Shown: piece by piece, positions 27,874 to 37,190 of the stretch
Numbering within the stretch: the stretch's first letter is position 1
How the letters are laid out: the number at the start of each line of letters is the position of its first letter
Assembly: GCA_902774185.1 (NCBI GenBank)
Contig: CACYHE010000008.1
Coordinates: 62,001 to 126,000, forward strand
Length of the DNA: 64,000 bases
Source of the DNA: an uncultured Bacteroidales bacterium
GTDB taxonomy: Bacteria; Bacteroidota; Bacteroidia; Bacteroidales; Paludibacteraceae
Reading direction: 5' to 3'
Program-made: the position numbers and the translations under genes
Notes under the pieces: model-generated
Seen by the model: the letters and a program-made list of their open reading frames with translations, nothing else
The model's database searches: none
What the model was told of the DNA's origin: nothing

Positions 27874-28184
27874 AAAAATCCTAATTCCAATTTCGCTTCT
27901 TCGCTCATCATGTCCTTCGTCCATTCGGGTTCGAACACGATGGTCACGTTTACATCTTTGATTCCTTCTACCGAGCCGACTTTCTGCCGGATATCTTCCA
28001 CCAGAAAGTCCCCTGCAGGACAGGAAGGGGCGGTCAGGGTCATGGTAATCTCGCACACCCCGTCCGGTTTTACCTCAATACCGTAGATGAGCCCCAAATC
28101 GTATATATTCACCGGGATCTCAGGATCAAATACTGTCTTGAGCATTTTTAATATTGCTTCTTCTTTTTCTAAAAACTCGTTCAT
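27870..28184 (-). CDS. MIP18/DUF59-family iron-sulfur cluster assembly protein
   Basis: A 104-residue protein of the SufT/PaaD-like MIP18 family, which assists maturation of Fe-S proteins in the cytosol. It shows FDPEIPVNIYDLGLIYGIEV (residues ~18-37) and the conserved TLTAPSCPAGDFL with the family's Cys. Length is normal. It heads a small operon with lpxH-like and mazG, all overlapping, behind a clear promoter. Confidence 0.93.
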   Translation of the reverse strand: MNEFLEKEEAILKMLKTVFDPEIPVNIYDLGLIYGIEVKPDGVCEITMTLTAPSCPAGDFLVEDIRQKVGSVEGIKDVNVTIVFEPEWTKDMMSEEAKLELGFL

Positions 28185-28200
28185 ATTCCGAAAAATCGCG

Positions 28201-28233
28201 CAAAGTTACTGCTTTTTTTTGATATATGCAAAT
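28201..28233 (-). promoter_or_regulatory. Promoter of the MIP18-lpxH-mazG operon
   Basis: On the minus strand TTTGCATATATC, an A run and TAACTTTG (28201-28208) give a near-perfect Bacteroidota promoter starting transcription close to the gene. Confidence 0.75.
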
Positions 28234-28263
28234 AAAACTGCCATTTTGGCAGAAAAAACACCT

Positions 28264-28280
28264 TGGCACGGAAATTGACA
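28264..28280 (+). promoter_or_regulatory. Possible sigma-54 promoter of htpG
   Basis: TGGCACG-GAAA-TTGAC has the spacing and most bases of a -24/-12 sigma-54 promoter (consensus TGGCACG-N4-TTGC), with an A for the -12 C. It lies 62 bases before the htpG ATG, and no TAnnTTTG box is seen in that leader. The mismatch falls in the most conserved position, so this is tentative. Confidence 0.4.
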
Positions 28281-28298
28281 AAGGTTAAATGGACCAAT

Positions 28299-28334
28299 AA
28301 ATCGTCCAATCGTAAATCGTTAAATCGTAAATTT
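28299..28334. repeat. Short-period array in the htpG leader
   Basis: Four to five units of AAATCGT/CCAATCGT type (7-8 bp) directly before the htpG start region. Confidence 0.82.
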
Positions 28335-28341
28335 AAATTAT

Positions 28342-30201
28342 ATGGCAAAAGGTAACATTGGGGTAACAAGTGATAATATCTTCCCCGTCATTAAGAAATT
28401 TTTGTATTCGGATCATGAGATCTTCCTGCGTGAGTTGATCTCCAATGCCGTTGATGCCACGTCCAAACTGAAGACCCTCTCTTCCGTAGGCGAAGTAAAG
28501 GGAGACTTGGGGGATACGCGTGTGCGTGTGATTATTGACAAGGCAAAAAAGACCCTCACCGTCTCCGATCACGGTATCGGAATGACCGCCGAAGAGGTGG
28601 ATAAGTACATCAACCAGATTGCATTCTCGGGTGCGGAGGAGTTTTTGAACCAGTACAAGGACAAGGCAGAAGCCATCATCGGTCATTTCGGTCTTGGTTT
28701 CTATTCGGCTTTCATGGTGAGCAAGAAAGTGGAGATTTTTAGCCAGAGTTACAAAGAGGACGCGAAGGCCGTACACTGGTCGTGTGAGGGTGATCCCGAG
28801 TACACGATGGAAGATACGATCAAGGCGGAACGTGGTACTGATATCGTGCTGCATATCGACGATGAGTTCAGTCAGTATCTGGAAGATGCTACCATCGAGG
28901 GGCTCTTGAAGAAATACTGCAAGTTCCTGCCGGTTGAGATCGCGTTCGGTAAAAAGAAAGAGTGGAAAGACGGCAAGGAGGTAGAGTTGGACGAGGAGAA
29001 TATCATTAATGATATTAATCCTGCCTGGACCCGTAAACCGACGGACTTGACCGAAGAGGATTATACGAAATTCTACCACGAGCTCTATCCTATGCAGTTC
29101 GAAGAACCGCTGTTCCATATTCATTTGAATGTCGATTATCCGTTCAACCTGACGGGTATTCTTTATTTCCCGAAGATCAAGACCAACTTGGACGTTCATC
29201 GCAATAAGATTCAACTCTATTGCAATCAGGTCTATGTGACCGACGAAGTGGAGAACATCGTTCCGGAGTATTTGACTTTGTTGCACGGTGTAATTGACTC
29301 ACCGGACATCCCGTTGAATGTTAGCCGTAGTTATCTGCAGAGCGACAATAACGTCAAGAAGATCTCGGGCTATATCACCAAGAAGGTAGCGGACAAGTTG
29401 GCAGAACTCTACAAGGCCGACAAAGAGGACTTCGCTAAGAAATGGGACGATATCAAGATGTTTATCCAATTCGGTATGCTCACCGACGAGAAATTCTATG
29501 AGAAAGCTACCTCGTTTGCCCTTGTCAAGAACCTTGATGGGGCGTACAACACCTTGAACGATTACATGGATAAAGTGCGTGAGAACCAGGTGGACAAGGA
29601 TGGCAATATGGTTCTTCTATATACCAATGATCCGGACGCGCATTATACCTATATAGAGCGTGCGAAAACCAAAGGGTACGACGTGCTGCTGATGGACGGC
29701 GAATTGGATGTACACTGTATGAGCCAAGCCGAGCAGAAACACGAGAAACTGCGTTTTGTGCGTATCGACTCCGACACCATCGAGAACCTGATTCGCAAAG
29801 AGGATACGGCGAAAGATACCTATACGGACGAGCAGAAAGAAGGACTCCGAAAGGCGTTTGAAGGATTGTTGCCGTCTGATGCCGATAAACTGCGTTACAA
29901 TGTGACTTGCGAAGCAGCTGCGGCTGATGCGTTGCCGGTGTTCCTGACGCAGAATGAGTTTATGCGCCGAATGAAAGAAATGTCGGCTCATCAGCAAGGG
30001 ATGAATTTCTACGGCAACATGCCGGATAGTTATAACCTCGTCCTCAATACGAACCATCCTGCCATCCAGGCGTTGGTGGACAATACCGAAGGACAGGACG
30101 AAAAGATGAAACAACTCATCGATATCGCGCTACTGGCAAGCGGTCAACTGAAAGGTGAAGCTTTGGCGAAGTTCGTGAATCGAAGCGTAGAATTGTTGTA
30201 A
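28342..30201 (+). CDS. htpG: Molecular chaperone HtpG (Hsp90)
   Basis: HtpG is the bacterial Hsp90, an ATP-driven homodimeric cytosolic chaperone. The 619-residue protein has the ATP-binding motifs LRELISNAVDATSKL (residues ~28-42), VSDHGIGMTAEEVDKY, and HFGLGFYSAFMVS, the middle-domain FPKIKTNLDVHRNKIQLYCNQVYV and DSPDIPLNVSRSYLQSD. Length is close to the E. coli protein (624). It is a single gene followed by a hairpin terminator. Confidence 0.97.
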   Translation: MAKGNIGVTSDNIFPVIKKFLYSDHEIFLRELISNAVDATSKLKTLSSVGEVKGDLGDTRVRVIIDKAKKTLTVSDHGIGMTAEEVDKYINQIAFSGAEEFLNQYKDKAEAIIGHFGLGFYSAFMVSKKVEIFSQSYKEDAKAVHWSCEGDPEYTMEDTIKAERGTDIVLHIDDEFSQYLEDATIEGLLKKYCKFLPVEIAFGKKKEWKDGKEVELDEENIINDINPAWTRKPTDLTEEDYTKFYHELYPMQFEEPLFHIHLNVDYPFNLTGILYFPKIKTNLDVHRNKIQLYCNQVYVTDEVENIVPEYLTLLHGVIDSPDIPLNVSRSYLQSDNNVKKISGYITKKVADKLAELYKADKEDFAKKWDDIKMFIQFGMLTDEKFYEKATSFALVKNLDGAYNTLNDYMDKVRENQVDKDGNMVLLYTNDPDAHYTYIERAKTKGYDVLLMDGELDVHCMSQAEQKHEKLRFVRIDSDTIENLIRKEDTAKDTYTDEQKEGLRKAFEGLLPSDADKLRYNVTCEAAAADALPVFLTQNEFMRRMKEMSAHQQGMNFYGNMPDSYNLVLNTNHPAIQALVDNTEGQDEKMKQLIDIALLASGQLKGEALAKFVNRSVELL

Positions 30202-30226
30202 AAAACAACAAAAATAGTAGAAAAGT

Positions 30227-30256
30227 GGCATATGTTCTTGCATATGTCATTTTTTC
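30227..30256 (+). terminator. htpG terminator hairpin
   Basis: GGCATATG (30227-30234) pairs with CATATGTC (30241-30248, one G-T pair), followed by ATTTTTTC. The 3' arm is also part of the promoter of the next gene. Confidence 0.65.
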
Positions 30257-30268
30257 TTTGTACCTTTG
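30236..30268 (+). promoter_or_regulatory. Promoter of the murF-alr fusion gene
   Basis: TTGCATATGTCA (30238-30249), a T-rich spacer and TACCTTTG (30261-30268), 22 bases before the ATG at 30290. Confidence 0.75.
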
Positions 30269-30289
30269 CAGCGGCAAAGGTTTGGAAAT

Positions 30290-32141
30290 ATGAAACTATC
30301 GGAAATTAAACAAGTCATTGGCGATATCGCGGCCGTAAGAGGTGACGATGATCTGGAGATCAAACATCTGCTGACAGATAGTCGGCAGTTGGGTGCAGAG
30401 CCGGAGAAAACATTGTTCTTTGCCATTAAGACGGAGAAGAACGACGGCGCAAAGTATATCCCGGAGTTGGAGGCGAAGGGTGTGCAGGCATTTGTAACCG
30501 GCAACGCGTTGGAAGCCTTGCAGGCACTGGCAGCTTACGTACGTTCGCAGTTTAAGGGTACGGTCATCGGTATCACGGGTTCGAACGGGAAGACGGTCGT
30601 TAAGGAATGGTTGTACCAACTCCTCAAAGACGACTATACCGTCATTCGAAGTCCAAAATCGTATAATTCCCAAATAGGTGTGCCGCTGAGCGTTTGGCAA
30701 TTAACAATGTCAAACAACTTCAAACAACCTCAAACAACCTCAAACAACAAACCAGTTCTGGCAATCTTCGAAGCGGGGATTTCTGAGCCCGGAGAGATGG
30801 AGAAGTTGGAGAAGATCATTCGCCCGACAATCGGTGTGATTACGTATATCGGTCACGAGCACGATGAGAATTTTGAGTCGCTGGAACAAAAACGGGCTGA
30901 GAAGATGAAGCTCTTCATGCATTCCGAGAAGGTCATCGAAGATCCTACACATCAGAACGTGCGTACCTGTGCGGCAGTTATGCGGGCATTGGGTTACGAT
31001 GAAGAGACTATCGCTGCTCGAATCCTTCAGCAAACGCATGAAACGGTTCTTAAAGTGAACCTTTCGGCACTGGTGGATAATGTGCGTTATTTCCGTTCGA
31101 AACTCAAACCGACGACCAAGCTGACCTGCATGGTGAAAGCTTTTGCCTACGGTGCCGGAAGTGTAGAAGTAAGTAAGGCGTTGCAGGCTTCGGGACTTGT
31201 GGATTATTTGGCAGTAGCGGTGGCTGACGAAGGAGTGGAACTACGTCGTGCCGGTATCACCTTACCGATCATCATTATGGATCCGGAGGTGGCGGCGATG
31301 GACTTGATCTTGGAGAATAACTTGGAACCGAACGTCTATAGCCATCAGTCTTTGAAGACCGTTATTGCGGCAGCACAAGCGAAGGGATTGGAGTATGTAC
31401 CGATTCATATCAAGATCGATTCGGGTATGCACCGACTTGGTTTTTACAAGGAAGATATGCCTTGGTTGATCGACCGTCTGACGCATCAGAAAGCGGTGCG
31501 GGTGGCATCTGTCTTCTCGCATTTGGCAGGATCTGACGAGGCACAGTTTGATGACTTCACGCTTTCGCAGATCAAGTATTTTGATGCTTGTGCCGAAGAA
31601 TTGAAGAAAGGGCTAACGATTTCAAACGATTTCAAACAATCTCAAACAATTTCAAACGGCGAAGCCATCCTCAAGCACATCTGTAATTCCGCAGGAATTG
31701 AGAGATTTGCTGAGTATCAATATGATATGTGCCGTTTGGGTATCGGTCTGTACGGTTTCTCGTTTGCGGGAGCCCGACTGCGCAATGTGTGCACGTTGGA
31801 GACAACCATCCTTTCCGTCAAAACCGTTAAAGCGGGTGAGACGATTGGTTACGGTCGTCATACCACGCTTAGCGAAGACCGCACGATCGCAGTTATTCCT
31901 ATCGGCTATGCCGATGGTTTTGATCGCCGCTTCTCCAATTACGGGGGCGAAGTATGGGTGCGTGGTAAACGTTGTCCGGTGGTAGGTAACGTGTGCATGG
32001 ACCAAGCGATGGTGGATGTCACCGGCGCAGATGCCCGACCCGGCGATATCGTCGAAGTGTTCGGAGAACACATGCCGCTTCAAGAACTTGCCGATAAACT
32101 CGGAACGATTACATATGAAATTTTAACCTCAGTAAGTCGCC

Positions 32142-32170
<29 letters not shown>
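30290..32170 (+). CDS. MurF-alanine racemase fusion with a truncated MurF half
   Basis: A 626-residue fusion. Residues ~250-626 are a full PLP-dependent alanine racemase (MVKAFAYGAG with the PLP Lys near 283, IKIDSGMHRLGF, IPIGYADGFDRR near 540, GNVCMDQAMVDVT), making D-Ala. Residues 1-240 are MurF-like: HLLTDSRQ, P-loop GITGSNGKTVVKEW (~94-107), and FEAGISEPGEMEKL. But after EKMKLF (~203-208) the protein jumps to VIEDPTHQNV and a short helix and then to racemase, so most of the later central domain and the whole C-terminal ligase domain are missing; usual fusions are over 800 residues. Two decanucleotide arrays are inserted in frame. The racemase should work; ligase activity is doubtful. Confidence 0.9.
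30709..30750. repeat. In-frame decanucleotide array in the MurF half
   Basis: Four units of the TCAAACAACC/TCAAACAACT type (10 bp), read as SNNFKQPQT-TSNNKP, a ten-residue period. Confidence 0.88.
31619..31659. repeat. In-frame decanucleotide array in the racemase half
   Basis: Four units of ATTTCAAACG/ATCTCAAACA (10 bp), encoding [16 protein letters not shown] between EELKKG and AILKHICNSAG, a surface loop in the racemase. Confidence 0.9.
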
Positions 32171-32924
<754 letters not shown>

Positions 32925-32946
32925 TTGAGCAAATTTTGCAAATTTA

Positions 32947-32978
32947 TTTGCATATATCAGAAAAAAGTAGTAATTTTG
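32947..32978 (+). promoter_or_regulatory. Promoter of the 33003-33637 gene pair
   Basis: TTTGCATATATCA (32947-32959), an A-rich spacer and TAATTTTG (32971-32978), 25 bases before the first ATG. Confidence 0.78.
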
Positions 32979-33002
32979 CAGCGAATTTCAAAATTTAACA
33001 AT

Positions 33003-33128
33003 ATGGGAACGTTAGTTAATACAAAAGAGCCGAAAACGGACAAGGGCAATCGGATGTACGAGTTTAAGCGCGTACAAAGCGATGAGTTGGAGCAGTATCG
33101 TATTCCCGTATATGGTTATATGGCATAA
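33003..33128 (+). CDS. Small unknown protein, first of a coupled pair
   Basis: A 41-residue, charged protein (MGTLVNTKEPKTDKGNRMYE...). Its start follows a strong promoter by 25 bases, and its TAA overlaps the ATG of the next gene (TAATG), so the two are translationally coupled. The size and coupling recall toxin-antitoxin pairs, but no antitoxin motif is visible, and it could simply be a leader or the N-terminal half of a protein split by one stop codon. Confidence 0.6.
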   Translation: MGTLVNTKEPKTDKGNRMYEFKRVQSDELEQYRIPVYGYMA

Positions 33129-33637
33129 TGCTTCCGCACTATCCTTATACTTTTTTGACGCGCCAGTGCGCAGGTGACATACCTGTGCTTGTTTATCATT
33201 TCCGTTCGACGAAAACTAAACGCTGGTATATCGTGCGGGTAGAACAATATCCAAATGATTTCTTTGGAATCAAATTCTATTTGAAGGCGGATAGTCGTAG
33301 CCCTCATAAGTATAATCGTCTGACCGGTCTTAATGAGCCCCGCCCGATTATTTATACGTGCATTGCCATATTAATGGAGTTGGCGGAACGATATCCCTCT
33401 TCGTCATTTGGATTTATAGGCGCAAATCTTATTGGAGAAAGCGAAAATGAGACGAAACGATTCCGTGTATATCGTCGTATTTTAACGACCTATTTTTCAG
33501 AAGAACACTATCTGCATTACCAAATCGTAGAAAAGAGCGCTTATGCGCTGGTTCGCAAATCTACCATAGAACAAAATCCAAATCTAATCAAAGAAATTAG
33601 CACATATTTCTCTGATAACTATACGAATTTTGATTAA
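33128..33637 (+). CDS. Unknown protein, second of a coupled pair
   Basis: A 169-residue soluble protein, not recognised. It has a beta-rich N-terminal half (IPVLVYHFRSTKTKRWYIVRVE) followed by an alpha/beta C-terminal part with IIYTCIAILMELAERYPSSSFGFIGAN and ETKRFRVYRRI, a layout that loosely recalls Bacteroidota DUF6934-type small proteins; the similarity is weak. It starts inside the stop codon of the 41-residue gene. Confidence 0.65.
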   Translation: MLPHYPYTFLTRQCAGDIPVLVYHFRSTKTKRWYIVRVEQYPNDFFGIKFYLKADSRSPHKYNRLTGLNEPRPIIYTCIAILMELAERYPSSSFGFIGANLIGESENETKRFRVYRRILTTYFSEEHYLHYQIVEKSAYALVRKSTIEQNPNLIKEISTYFSDNYTNFD

Positions 33638-33868
33638 ACCATCGTCTTCGCGAGTCCGCTATACTCCACAAAATATCTAAATCTGCATTAATTTTGCAAC
33701 GCAAAATGCAAGTGCTGGCTCCGACAGCGTAAAAAAGCGGTGCGTCAGATCTTAGACGTTAAAAGGGATGACATAATTAAAGGCGTTTATTGACGCTTGT
33801 TTTGGTATTACGAAATCTAGCAAGTTTCCATCCTATCCAAAACAAGAATGTGCAATAAGCGTTCTCGT

Positions 33869-33930
33869 GGATATGTAATATCCGTTCACGCCCATAACGG
33901 GCGGGAGGGTCTGCATATCGGGCGTGGACG
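33869..33930 (+). ncRNA. Candidate structured RNA element (two adjacent hairpins)
   Basis: Hairpin 1 is GGATAT-GTA-ATATCC (33869-33883). Hairpin 2 pairs 33883-33893 (CGTTCACGCCC) with 33920-33930 (GGGCGTGGACG), 11 pairs with one G-T. The same 5' arm can pair instead with CGGGCG at 33898-33903 to make a small hairpin with loop ATAA, so two folds compete. Function unknown. Confidence 0.4.
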
Positions 33931-33982
33931 TTATTGTTTGTTCTTGGTCAAAGGTTTTGCTAGAGCCTAATAGTAGAGAATG

Positions 33983-34008
33983 AGCGTGAATAATGTTCGC
34001 GCTTTTCT
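33983..34008 (+). terminator. Terminator-like hairpin at the end of the structured region
   Basis: AGCGTGAA (33983-33990) pairs with TTCGCGCT (33996-34003, one G-T pair) around loop TAATG, followed by TTTCTTG. It lies about 65 bases before the next gene. Confidence 0.55.
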
Positions 34009-34071
34009 TGTATTATATACGGAGTGTGCCGAAAATCCGCTAAAGAGTAGGAGAAATACACTATATGTAAT

Positions 34072-34320
34072 ATGGAAAACTTTATTAACATCCAACAACT
34101 ACAAAATGCCATATCCGGCAGAGACTGTATTCGTAATGCGCAATGCATAAGTGAACTGAAGGAAAAGTATGGTCATGAGCGAATTGCTTTCTGGCATTTT
34201 AGACAATTTGAGGAAATATGTGATTATATACTACGAAACGATATTAATGATCTAAGTATAGATGCCAAAGAAAGATTAACTACATTCTTTTCTGCATTTA
34301 TAGAAAAACATCCGTTATAA
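34072..34320 (+). CDS. Small unknown protein (82 residues)
   Basis: An 82-residue helical protein (MENFINIQQLQNAISGRDC...) ending in FFSAFIEKHPL. Not recognised. AGGAG sits about 20 bases before the ATG. It is the first of a same-strand run of short, AT-rich genes; such runs sometimes hold immunity proteins of contact-dependent toxins, but no toxin gene is in the window. Confidence 0.6.
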   Translation: MENFINIQQLQNAISGRDCIRNAQCISELKEKYGHERIAFWHFRQFEEICDYILRNDINDLSIDAKERLTTFFSAFIEKHPL

Positions 34321-34395
34321 ATTAGACTATGGTAAACATTGTCAAATATGGTGTAAAGTTAACGATAACCGCAAGTAAAATAAATATTTAATCAT

Positions 34396-34884
34396 ATGGC
34401 AAAGGAAGGTTCTTGGGAATTTGGTTTTATTGATGACAACCAAAATCAAATATGCATAGAACGTTGTAATGTATTTGGGAAAGATGAAATTTGCTCTCAA
34501 AATGATGTACTTATGCAATGTGTAAGTGCTAATTATAATGTAACGAAAGATAAAATTCTAAAGTTTCGTTGGTTGGGTATTGAATGGAACTATGCTCAAC
34601 TTATTCTTGATGAAGATAACTATGTTCATGGAGTCAGATTGGTAATCATCACTCCATATCTGAATCCATTTTATAAAGTACGGTCTATTCTGGATGAAGA
34701 ACTTCTTAATAAGCATTTTTATTGTAGGCATATGCTCTCTAATTGTAAAATATTGGAGAATTGTAATTTTTGTGTGAGATATGAAGAAATTGGTAATGCA
34801 TATAAAATTATTACCGACGTAATCTCATGTTGGTACGATATAGATGAGAAAGCAGATAAATTATATGCTGAATTTAAACTATAG
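34396..34884 (+). CDS. Unknown protein (162 residues)
   Basis: A soluble protein with no signal peptide and an unusual number of Cys residues for its size (about nine, including FYCRHMLSNCKILENCNFC near residues 113-131). This could mean metal binding, but the spacing matches no zinc motif I know. It lies 75 bases after the 82-residue gene and 5 bases before the next one. Confidence 0.6.
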   Translation: MAKEGSWEFGFIDDNQNQICIERCNVFGKDEICSQNDVLMQCVSANYNVTKDKILKFRWLGIEWNYAQLILDEDNYVHGVRLVIITPYLNPFYKVRSILDEELLNKHFYCRHMLSNCKILENCNFCVRYEEIGNAYKIITDVISCWYDIDEKADKLYAEFKL

Positions 34885-34889
34885 ATATT

Positions 34890-35372
34890 ATGGGACTATT
34901 TTCCAGACAGTCAGAACCTCAGAGAGATTCTATAGAAGTTAGTTTTTGTAACTACAATCCTTTTTTATCAAAAATCGTCATTGATACGCCAAATGATTTT
35001 GACTTAGGAAAAACGCTTGGCAGATCAATGAAGGAACTTGCGCAGTACACCCATGAATTGAAGATAGGAGCAGAATCGCTTGAAACAATTTTACGGAGAA
35101 GTGATTGTTTTAATGGTGATATATATCGGATAACTGATTTTAAAATAGTAAAATGCGATGGCAAACAATTTGTTGATGAAGTGTTTATATCTCTCCGTGG
35201 AAAACATAATTATGACGTTCGTTATAAAGTATGTTATGCATGCCCAATAGACTTGCTTCCCGTTTGGTATAAAGATTATGATTATAATTGGGAGGGAGTT
35301 ACAAAAGCGAACGACAAAATCTTATGGGAACTGATATGCGAAGCCAACAATACAGATGGAAACAATATATAA
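34890..35372 (+). CDS. Unknown protein (160 residues)
   Basis: A soluble protein beginning MGLFSRQSEPQRDSIEVSFCNYNPF. It has a beta-rich first part and VFISLRGKHNYDVRYKVCYACPIDLLPVWYKDYDYNWEG split near the C-terminus. No family recognised. Part of the same run. Confidence 0.6.
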   Translation: MGLFSRQSEPQRDSIEVSFCNYNPFLSKIVIDTPNDFDLGKTLGRSMKELAQYTHELKIGAESLETILRRSDCFNGDIYRITDFKIVKCDGKQFVDEVFISLRGKHNYDVRYKVCYACPIDLLPVWYKDYDYNWEGVTKANDKILWELICEANNTDGNNI

Positions 35373-35391
35373 GATTAAGAAAGGAACATAT

Positions 35392-35775
35392 ATGACAAGA
35401 GAAGAAAAATTGGAGTTCTTAAAAAGTTTAAAGCGCGCACGCGTTTATTATGAGGCAGGAAATAGCGCAGAGTTTGACTATAACGACTCATCTGTTTATT
35501 TTCGTCATTATAATGGAGGTAAGTCTTATCAGAATTATGACAGATATTACTGGGACGAGACGGAGAAGATATTGTCATATATGGATTTAATAGTGCGGAT
35601 AGACAAAAAACTGGATACCGATTATTATCCTTTATGGACTGTGGAAGAGGGATTTGTAAAAGAAGGAGAGACATTCATCAAGTTAAGAGGCAAATATTAC
35701 TCTGCTACATTCTTGGAGAAACTGCTTGATAGTGTTGATAGACTAAAGTCTCAGATAAACTTACCTTATTTATAA
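35392..35775 (+). CDS. Unknown protein (127 residues)
   Basis: A soluble, Tyr-rich protein beginning MTREEKLEFLKSLKRARVYYEAG. I chose the ATG at 35392 because GAAAGGA sits nine bases before it; an ATG at 35356 would overlap the previous gene by 17 bases. It ends with a helical stretch (EKLLDSVDRLKSQINL). Not recognised; the next gene starts 4 bases later. Confidence 0.58.
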   Translation: MTREEKLEFLKSLKRARVYYEAGNSAEFDYNDSSVYFRHYNGGKSYQNYDRYYWDETEKILSYMDLIVRIDKKLDTDYYPLWTVEEGFVKEGETFIKLRGKYYSATFLEKLLDSVDRLKSQINLPYL

Positions 35776-35779
35776 TATT

Positions 35780-36280
35780 ATGCAATACGATTATACAAAA
35801 ACTGCAGTAGAGTTCATTCCTTTGTATGAACAACTACGCTTGAAACAGCCGATGGATCTCCTAGGAGATTTCGATAATGGTACAACACACATGAACCATT
35901 ATCGGTTCTACTACTATGACCACTATATGGATTGCTATGCAAGCACGGAAAAACCGTTTATTGAAATCGGAATGCGGCGTGTGACAGAAAAGTTGGTTTA
36001 CTCAGAAGCGAACTTTGCTAAGGCAACAGCGCTCTGTAATGATCTAAACGAAGGCTATCATGCGGGCAAGGTTCTTTGTTATCCTGATTACGATAAGAAG
36101 ATAATCTATTTTGATGTTTGGTTTCAATCCTTAGTTCCGCAGTTGCCGGAAGATATGGATTATTTGGTAGAAGGTACAGAGATTTTGGCTGGTGTAGTTA
36201 TGGAAGAAGTAGATAAACTTATCGACCAGCTTAATTCCGAACAAACAACCAAACCTAAAACCGCAAAACACTATGAGTAA
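35780..36280 (+). CDS. Unknown protein (166 residues)
   Basis: A soluble protein beginning MQYDYTKTAVEFIPLYEQL with an aromatic-rich segment (MNHYRFYYYDHYMDCYAS, ~39-56). Not recognised. Its last 8 bases overlap the start of the lipoprotein gene at 36273, so translation of the two is coupled. Confidence 0.6.
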   Translation: MQYDYTKTAVEFIPLYEQLRLKQPMDLLGDFDNGTTHMNHYRFYYYDHYMDCYASTEKPFIEIGMRRVTEKLVYSEANFAKATALCNDLNEGYHAGKVLCYPDYDKKIIYFDVWFQSLVPQLPEDMDYLVEGTEILAGVVMEEVDKLIDQLNSEQTTKPKTAKHYE

Positions 36281-37181
36281 AAAGATCATTTTTATTACCC
36301 TTACGTGCTTGTTTGTTGCATGTGGAAACAAGCAGGTACAGCACGACGAAAAAGCGTCTGATGTCGCTATCGTAACATCAGACTCCATCATTGAATCCGA
36401 TGAAGATGATATCGACATTTCTAATGACGAACGATTTTGGTTTGATGATGCACAAGAAAATCACAAAGTCATAATGCAAGCCATAATTGATGGCGATGCA
36501 GAAAAATTAGCCTCTGTAACAGAGTTCCCCATATACCAAGGATATCCGTTAAAAGACATAAACAACGCCAGAGAGTTAAAACAATTCTTCAACATTCTTT
36601 TTGACGATTCAATTAAGAACGTTTTGCAAAAGGCATCATTGGACGATTGGAGTCCCATGGGCTGGCGCGGTTGTATGCTGTTAGATGGCGAATATCTTTG
36701 GACAACTGAAGAAGGGTTATTGCATTTCGTGACGTATGAATCCCAAGCGCTTAAACAATATGAGCAGAAGATGAGGATGGAAGAGCAGCAAGATCTGAAT
36801 GAATCGACGGAATGGTTTACTCATTCATGTTATCTTGCGGAGGATAGTATTGTGTTTCTTCGTTTAGAGACATTTGATGGTGTTGAACGGTTACACGTAT
36901 TCACGCAAAGTGACATTCCATACAAGCGACATCTTATCTTCAATGGCTCTGTGGAATACGAGGGTTCATGTCATAATGAGGTATATTGGTATGCGTGTGA
37001 AGATTCTGTAATCTCGGTAATGATAACCTCTCCTATGTGTATTGGTAAGCAGGATCTGAAAGTTATTGCTGACCATATTGCCATATTCCCGAAACACTAT
37101 AACCTGCCTGATGTTTTACAAGGAAAAACAATCCCTTTACAGAGAGCGTATTGGCGAGATGTAAAGAAATGGTGGAAATAG
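36273..37181 (+). CDS. Lipoprotein of unknown function (302 residues)
   Basis: A lipoprotein with signal peptide and lipobox LFVAC (Cys 17). Residues ~70-130 contain FPIYQGYPLKDINNARELKQFF and, further on, MGWRGCMLLDGEYLW. I have an impression of a recurrent Bacteroidota protein type with the pattern FPIY-YPLKDI followed by GWRG, but know no function. The C-terminal half is beta-rich. It probably sits in the periplasm or outer membrane. Confidence 0.65.
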   Translation: MSKKIIFITLTCLFVACGNKQVQHDEKASDVAIVTSDSIIESDEDDIDISNDERFWFDDAQENHKVIMQAIIDGDAEKLASVTEFPIYQGYPLKDINNARELKQFFNILFDDSIKNVLQKASLDDWSPMGWRGCMLLDGEYLWTTEEGLLHFVTYESQALKQYEQKMRMEEQQDLNESTEWFTHSCYLAEDSIVFLRLETFDGVERLHVFTQSDIPYKRHLIFNGSVEYEGSCHNEVYWYACEDSVISVMITSPMCIGKQDLKVIADHIAIFPKHYNLPDVLQGKTIPLQRAYWRDVKKWWK

Positions 37182-37190
37182 TATTTGTTT

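Larger units (their letters stand above)
33638..34071. other. 434-bp stretch without a gene, with structured RNA features
   Basis: No open frame of note. A -7-like box TAATTTTG lies at 33689-33696, though no TTTG is seen upstream. Around 33869-33930 two strong hairpins follow each other, and a terminator-like hairpin ends at about 34007. The region could be a non-coding RNA of about 300 bases (33703-34007) or a long leader for 34072. I do not recognise a known RNA family; RNase P, tmRNA and SRP signatures are absent. Confidence 0.45.

Noticed and set aside
28333..29286. Minus-strand open frame opposite the start of htpG
   Set aside because: HtpG is unambiguous on the plus strand and the antisense product has no known features.
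33703..34007. RNase P RNA, tmRNA, 6S RNA or SRP RNA
   Set aside because: None of the conserved core sequences of RNase P, tmRNA or SRP RNA is present, and the fold is not the long bulged hairpin of 6S RNA.
33638..34071. Insertion-sequence remnant
   Set aside because: No transposase fragments in any frame and no terminal inverted repeats or target duplications could be found.
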